Shown here: positions 60,371 through 64,000 of the stretch, piece by piece
How the letters are laid out: each line of letters begins with the position of its first letter
How positions within the stretch are numbered: the first letter of the stretch is position 1
DNA from: UBA7887 sp964408735
GTDB lineage: Bacteria > Pseudomonadota > Alphaproteobacteria > UBA7887
Direction: 5' to 3'
Length of the DNA: 64,000 nt
Assembly (NCBI GenBank): GCA_964408735.1
Contig: CAYPAX010000001.1
Span: 1-64,000, forward strand
The notes under the pieces: generated by a model
Seen by the model: the letters and a program-made list of their open reading frames with translations, nothing else
Database searches by the model: none
Told to the model about the DNA's origin: nothing
Translations under genes and position numbers: made by a program

Positions 60371-60632
60371 CTTGTTGCGCACCAGCTGGTCACGCGCCGA
60401 CAACAGCGCCTTGCTGCGATGGCTCTCCTCCGACTTGACGAACACTGCCGCGAACCAGCCCGTCCGCAGCATCGCCGCCAGTGCCCGCGCATCCGACCGG
60501 TCCGTCTTCACCGGCCGCGCCTTCAGCGCATCCGACGCCCGTGGCGCATCCATCACCACCAGCGCCAGCCGCCTCAACAACACAAGCCGACGTGCGATTG
60601 TGGCTAACATCCAGTCCAACGCAATATCCCAT
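60371..60632 (-). pseudogene. Degenerate IS110-family transposase fragment
   Basis: The start reads MGYCVGLDVSHNRTSACVVE, the RNase H-like DEDD start of IS110 transposases, in one frame. The sequence then shifts frame and resumes as APRASDALKARPVKTDRSDARALA followed by MLRTGWFAAVFVKSEESHR and LLSARDQLVRNKR, also IS110. About 60-70 residues between these parts are missing and the 3' two-thirds are gone. So it is a truncated and frameshifted remnant, non-functional. Confidence 0.85.
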
Positions 60633-60660
60633 TGCTGCTCTCCTTTGTGGTTGCCTACCA

Positions 60661-60678
60661 GAGAGCGTCAACGCTCTC
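60661..60678. other. Perfect 8-bp inverted repeat between the cyclase stop and the IS110 remnant
   Basis: GAGAGCGT and ACGCTCTC are separated by two bases. It lies just after the stop of the minus-strand cyclase gene and could be a weak terminator, or an end of the former insertion sequence. No T-run. Confidence 0.4.
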
Positions 60679-60715
60679 GGGGAGGGCAGCAACCCCTATT
60701 CATGTCTGGGATGTA

Positions 60716-63700
60716 TTAGATCAGCTGATCCAACAGCGCACTCGCATCCTTAAGGTCCTTGGTTTCGAAGCCTTCTGTGAACCAATCGTAAACCGGGGCC
60801 AAAAGGTCGTGCGCCTTTTGCCGTTCCCCGCTATCGCCCCACAAGTGCGCAAGCGATGATGCGGCGCGAAGTTCCCAGCCACGTGCCGATTGCCCTCTTG
60901 CAACATCAATGGCCCTTTCAAAGCACTGCTCGGCCACAGAGCCGTCGCCACCGGGCCCGTGCAGCAGGAGATCTCCCTTGACCCGGTGTATCTCGGCTTC
61001 GGCCATACGCTCGCCGGTCGCAGCGACTTGATCCAGCGCCAAGTCGATACGGCCCATGGCTTCGTCGTGGCGGCCGAGACGCCCGAGGCCAACAGCCATA
61101 AACATGTTGGAGATAGGAACGACACAGTTTCCCCCAAGTGCGTTCCAATTTTCGATGCCAGTTGAAATCAACTCGACGCCTTCTTCGTGGAAACCACGCG
61201 CAACCAGGAAATTGCCGCCCCATAGGGGGTACATGATGAGGTCGATAACCGGCAGGCTTTGTTCGCGTCCTATCTCGCGCGCCTCTTCCAGCCAATCGAG
61301 GCCGTCGCCGGTCTCCCCACGATAGGCCAGCGCCATGGGGGCGACCGTCATAGTCATTGCCAGATTGAAGGGATGGCCCAGGCGCCTGCCTTGGCCTTGC
61401 ACCTGTTTACATAAGGCAGCGGCTTGATCCGGCCATCCCAGCATCCACAAGGCTTGGGCGCCCCAACACTGGCCCACCGAGAGCGGATCGGCGGTCAAGC
61501 CGTGCACCAAATCCTTGTGCCGATCAAAATCGTAATGTTCCCGCAGGCTTTGAAGATGATCGGCCGATTGTTGAAGGTTGCCTGACCAGAGTTCCTGAGG
61601 GATTCCTGCGGCGCGCGCACACACCGCCAAATCGGATCCGAGATCCTCTCCTATCCGGTCCAACATCTCGTGAACTACCTTCGCGCCGTCGGCGTACTCG
61701 GCGCGACAGCCGTAATAGGACCATAGGCACCAGAGGATCAGCTTTAGGGGTTCGGGCTGGTCGAGCGAAATCGCCAGTTCGCGCGCGGCGCCAAAGATCT
61801 CCAGCGTCTCAGATGCTGCCCACCCCTTGATGCCCAGATACGCCGCGCCAAGGACCATCCTGACCTGCAACTCGCTTTCGTCGCGCGTCGCTGAAGCTGG
61901 TTGGGTCAGCAGATCGGTCAGAGCCCTGGAGGAATGGTTTACCGTTTCCTGCAAAGCGCTGCGAGCCAGGGCAGCTTCTGCCGCCGCAAGCCAATAGGGA
62001 ACAGCCTTGTCCATGAGGCCGGCTTCCGAGTAGTGATGCGCAAGAATCTCCGGCTCCGCCTGCGCCCCCGCTTCCAGCGACTCCGCGATCGCCTTGTGAA
62101 GGCTCGCCCGCCTGCTTTTCAACAAGCTGCCGTAAGCCGCATCCTGCACCAGCGCATGCTTGAAGACGTAAGTCGTCTGCGGTAGCTCGCCCCTCGCAAA
62201 AACCAGCTCGCTATTGGTGAGCTGCGTCAGAACTTCCCCAAGCTCGTTGTCGCCCAACGGAGACACCGCCGCCAGAAGGTCGTACGAAAACTCGCGGCCA
62301 ATGCAGGACCCTATCTGGGCGACCTCCTTGACCGGACTCAGGCGATCCAGCCGCGCCATCAGCGAATCCTGGAGTGTCGAAGGAATTGCCAGAGGCGGCA
62401 AGGGGCCGTCGAGTTCGTATTCGTCGCCGGCGTCTTCCAGGATGCCGGCTTCGAGGATCGTCCTCGTCAGCTCCTCGACGAACAAGGGAACGCCGTCCGT
62501 CTTGGCGACTATCTGGTCAACGACCTCGTCCGGCAGTGGCCTGCCGCCCGTGACCCGCGCCACCATTTCGGCCACGTTCCGTTGGTCGAGGCGAGCAAGA
62601 CCGATACTCGTCAGGTGGGCAAGCTCTTGCGGCCAAGGCGGCGCATATTCCGGACGATAGGTGATGAGCAAGAGCACGCGTTTGTCGGCAAGCCATGGCA
62701 CGATCAGATCTAGCGCCTCCTGCGTCGTTGGGTCGATCCAATGGGCGTCCTCGAAAAGCATGAGCACCGGCTTCGTTCCCGCGAGCATTGCGATCTGCTC
62801 GGCGAGCGCATTCAGGGTCTCGTCCTTCTGCTTCTGCGGGGTCATGTTCAGCGCCGCGTAGCGCTCACCGGAATCGATGCCCAACAGCGATGCGAAGAGC
62901 GCCGGCATATGTCCCGCATTCCCGGTCAACGCCTCGATCTTCGTCAGCTTCGCATCCGTATCGTCTGTCGCTTCGAAGCCCACGGCGTGGAGAAACTGCT
63001 CGATGACTGGATGCAGTGCCGAGCTGGTGTGATAGGGCGAGCACTGATAACGCAGGCGCGTGTGAGCATCTTTCTCGATGCGCCGGCGCACCTCCTGCAA
63101 GATCCGGCTCTTGCCGATGCCAGGCTCGCCGCAAAGCAGAACGACCTGCCCTTCGCCGGCACAAGCCTGCTGCCACGCCTCCGTGAGCTGCGCGACTTCG
63201 CTCTCGCGACCCACGAAAGGTGTCAGGTGCGCGCCTCGCGTCGCCTCGAAGCGCCCCTCGGTCGCCGCAAATCCGGTGACGCGCCAAGCCTGCACGGGCT
63301 CGACAATGCCCTTGAGCGAGTGCGAACCCATGTCAGCGAGAACGAAAGTCGCGCCGACCAGGCGGCGGGTCGCCGGCGAAATGACGATTTCGTCAGGCCC
63401 CGCCAGCCCTTGCACGCGAGCAGCGAGGTTCGGTGTCTCGCCAACGGCCAGTTTGGGCACGGAGGCGTCTCCTGCACCGGTCTCGCCGACCACCACCGGC
63501 CCTGTCGCTATGCCGACCCGCGCTTGCAACGGATGCGGTGCCTCTACGCCCTTTATGGCCTCGATAATCTCCATGCCCGCGCGGACGGCCCTCTCACCGT
63601 CGTCCTCGTGCGCGCTCGGCCAGCCGAAGTAAGTCATCAGCCCATCGCCGAGATATTGGGCGACGTGGCCCTCGTAACGTTCGATCACGCCGCCGGCAGC

Positions 63701-64000
63701 CTGCTGATACGCCTGCATGACGGCGCGCAGATCCTCCGGATCCATATCTTCGGATAGCGAGGTGGAGCCAACGAGATCGCAAAACATGACGGTGATCTGC
63801 CGCCGCTCGGCCTCCGCCACGCGCGGCATGGCATCCGCGGATTCAACTTTCTTTGTCGCAGTCGTTGGCGCGCCTGCCTCGGCGAGGTCGCGAGCCGCTT
63901 TCAGCAGCTCCTTCCTCGGCCCCATGGGCAGACCAAGATCCTTGAGATCGGCGTCGGACAGTTCGGTGACATGCCGGAGCGCTATGCGCTCGGCCTCGAA
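60716..64000 (-). CDS. SAM-domain / class III cyclase / AAA-type ATPase / TPR protein (5' end outside window)
   Basis: The reading frame runs from the right edge to the TAA at 60716; about 1095 residues are visible and the start lies beyond 64000. The first residues (FEAERIALRHVTELSDADLKDLGLP ending MGPRKELL) belong to the SAM-like domain and match the paralogue at 1995-5315, which shows that the ATG at 63925 is internal. Domains then follow in the same order: cyclase (VMFCDLVGST; QYLGDGLMTYFGW), P-loop GEPGIGKS, Walker B MLFEDAHWIDPTT and a TPR region to the end. It is a paralogue of the left-end gene with less similar linkers. Confidence 0.9.
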   Translation of the reverse strand, partial: FEAERIALRHVTELSDADLKDLGLPMGPRKELLKAARDLAEAGAPTTATKKVESADAMPRVAEAERRQITVMFCDLVGSTSLSEDMDPEDLRAVMQAYQQAAGGVIERYEGHVAQYLGDGLMTYFGWPSAHEDDGERAVRAGMEIIEAIKGVEAPHPLQARVGIATGPVVVGETGAGDASVPKLAVGETPNLAARVQGLAGPDEIVISPATRRLVGATFVLADMGSHSLKGIVEPVQAWRVTGFAATEGRFEATRGAHLTPFVGRESEVAQLTEAWQQACAGEGQVVLLCGEPGIGKSRILQEVRRRIEKDAHTRLRYQCSPYHTSSALHPVIEQFLHAVGFEATDDTDAKLTKIEALTGNAGHMPALFASLLGIDSGERYAALNMTPQKQKDETLNALAEQIAMLAGTKPVLMLFEDAHWIDPTTQEALDLIVPWLADKRVLLLITYRPEYAPPWPQELAHLTSIGLARLDQRNVAEMVARVTGGRPLPDEVVDQIVAKTDGVPLFVEELTRTILEAGILEDAGDEYELDGPLPPLAIPSTLQDSLMARLDRLSPVKEVAQIGSCIGREFSYDLLAAVSPLGDNELGEVLTQLTNSELVFARGELPQTTYVFKHALVQDAAYGSLLKSRRASLHKAIAESLEAGAQAEPEILAHHYSEAGLMDKAVPYWLAAAEAALARSALQETVNHSSRALTDLLTQPASATRDESELQVRMVLGAAYLGIKGWAASETLEIFGAARELAISLDQPEPLKLILWCLWSYYGCRAEYADGAKVVHEMLDRIGEDLGSDLAVCARAAGIPQELWSGNLQQSADHLQSLREHYDFDRHKDLVHGLTADPLSVGQCWGAQALWMLGWPDQAAALCKQVQGQGRRLGHPFNLAMTMTVAPMALAYRGETGDGLDWLEEAREIGREQSLPVIDLIMYPLWGGNFLVARGFHEEGVELISTGIENWNALGGNCVVPISNMFMAVGLGRLGRHDEAMGRIDLALDQVAATGERMAEAEIHRVKGDLLLHGPGGDGSVAEQCFERAIDVARGQSARGWELRAASSLAHLWGDSGERQKAHDLLAPVYDWFTEGFETKDLKDASALLDQLI

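Overview
The window is GC-rich, densely packed and free of introns. Codon use, overlapping ATGA/GTGA gene junctions and the gene families present (SoxCD-like enzyme, TRAP substrate-binding protein, N-methylhydantoinase, NnrS, short QueF, caspase-like proteins, class III cyclases fused to TPR domains) suggest a free-living, metabolically versatile alphaproteobacterium, probably near Rhodospirillales. This placement is an inference; there is no rRNA gene in the window. No prophage, CRISPR array or complete tRNA was seen.

Left end (1-16.6 kb), all on the minus strand: two class III cyclase/TPR signalling proteins (one runs off the edge). Upstream of them lies a compact run that looks like one operon, transcribed from about 16.6 kb down to 5.4 kb: a YVTN-type beta-propeller gene broken by an in-frame TAG, a polytopic membrane protein with an unclear start, two NosR-like FMN/4Fe-4S membrane proteins, a Tat-exported SoxC-like molybdoenzyme, a SoxD-like cytochrome c, a HisC-like aminotransferase and another membrane protein. 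I read this as a redox module that moves electrons between a periplasmic molybdoenzyme and the membrane. It has no soxAXYZB genes beside it.

16.8-21.5 kb, minus strand: a cold-shock protein, a uronate-dehydrogenase-like SDR with an SMP-30 lactonase, a 140-bp AT-rich element with perfect 23-bp inverted ends, then a coupled thiolase / zinc-ribbon OB protein / spermidine synthase set.

21.6-32.6 kb, plus strand: a secreted papain-like protein coupled to an OmpA-domain protein, then a 2023-residue exported protein with an SH3-like domain and seven tandem right-handed beta-helix modules. Its stop codon overlaps the start of an amidohydrolase / TRAP substrate-binding protein / shikimate-dehydrogenase-like operon.

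32.6-43.6 kb: catabolic and housekeeping genes on both strands (GST, two SDRs, an acyl-CoA carboxylase beta subunit, NnrS, a methyltransferase, a sirtuin, an orphan HigA antitoxin, GDP-mannose dehydratase, a flavodoxin-like protein, a tartrate-dehydratase-like enolase-superfamily enzyme, two exported proteins of unknown function).

43.7-55.6 kb: hyuAB, an alpha/beta hydrolase, an IS3-OrfA/AraC chimeric regulator, a diiron protein, PEBP, SRPBCC and CmcJ-like proteins, carbonic anhydrase, QueF, a SHOCT protein and a caspase-like protein. Right end (55.6-64 kb): another pair of cyclase/TPR proteins like those at the left end, an NTF2-like protein, an old-yellow-enzyme-type oxidoreductase and an IS110 remnant.
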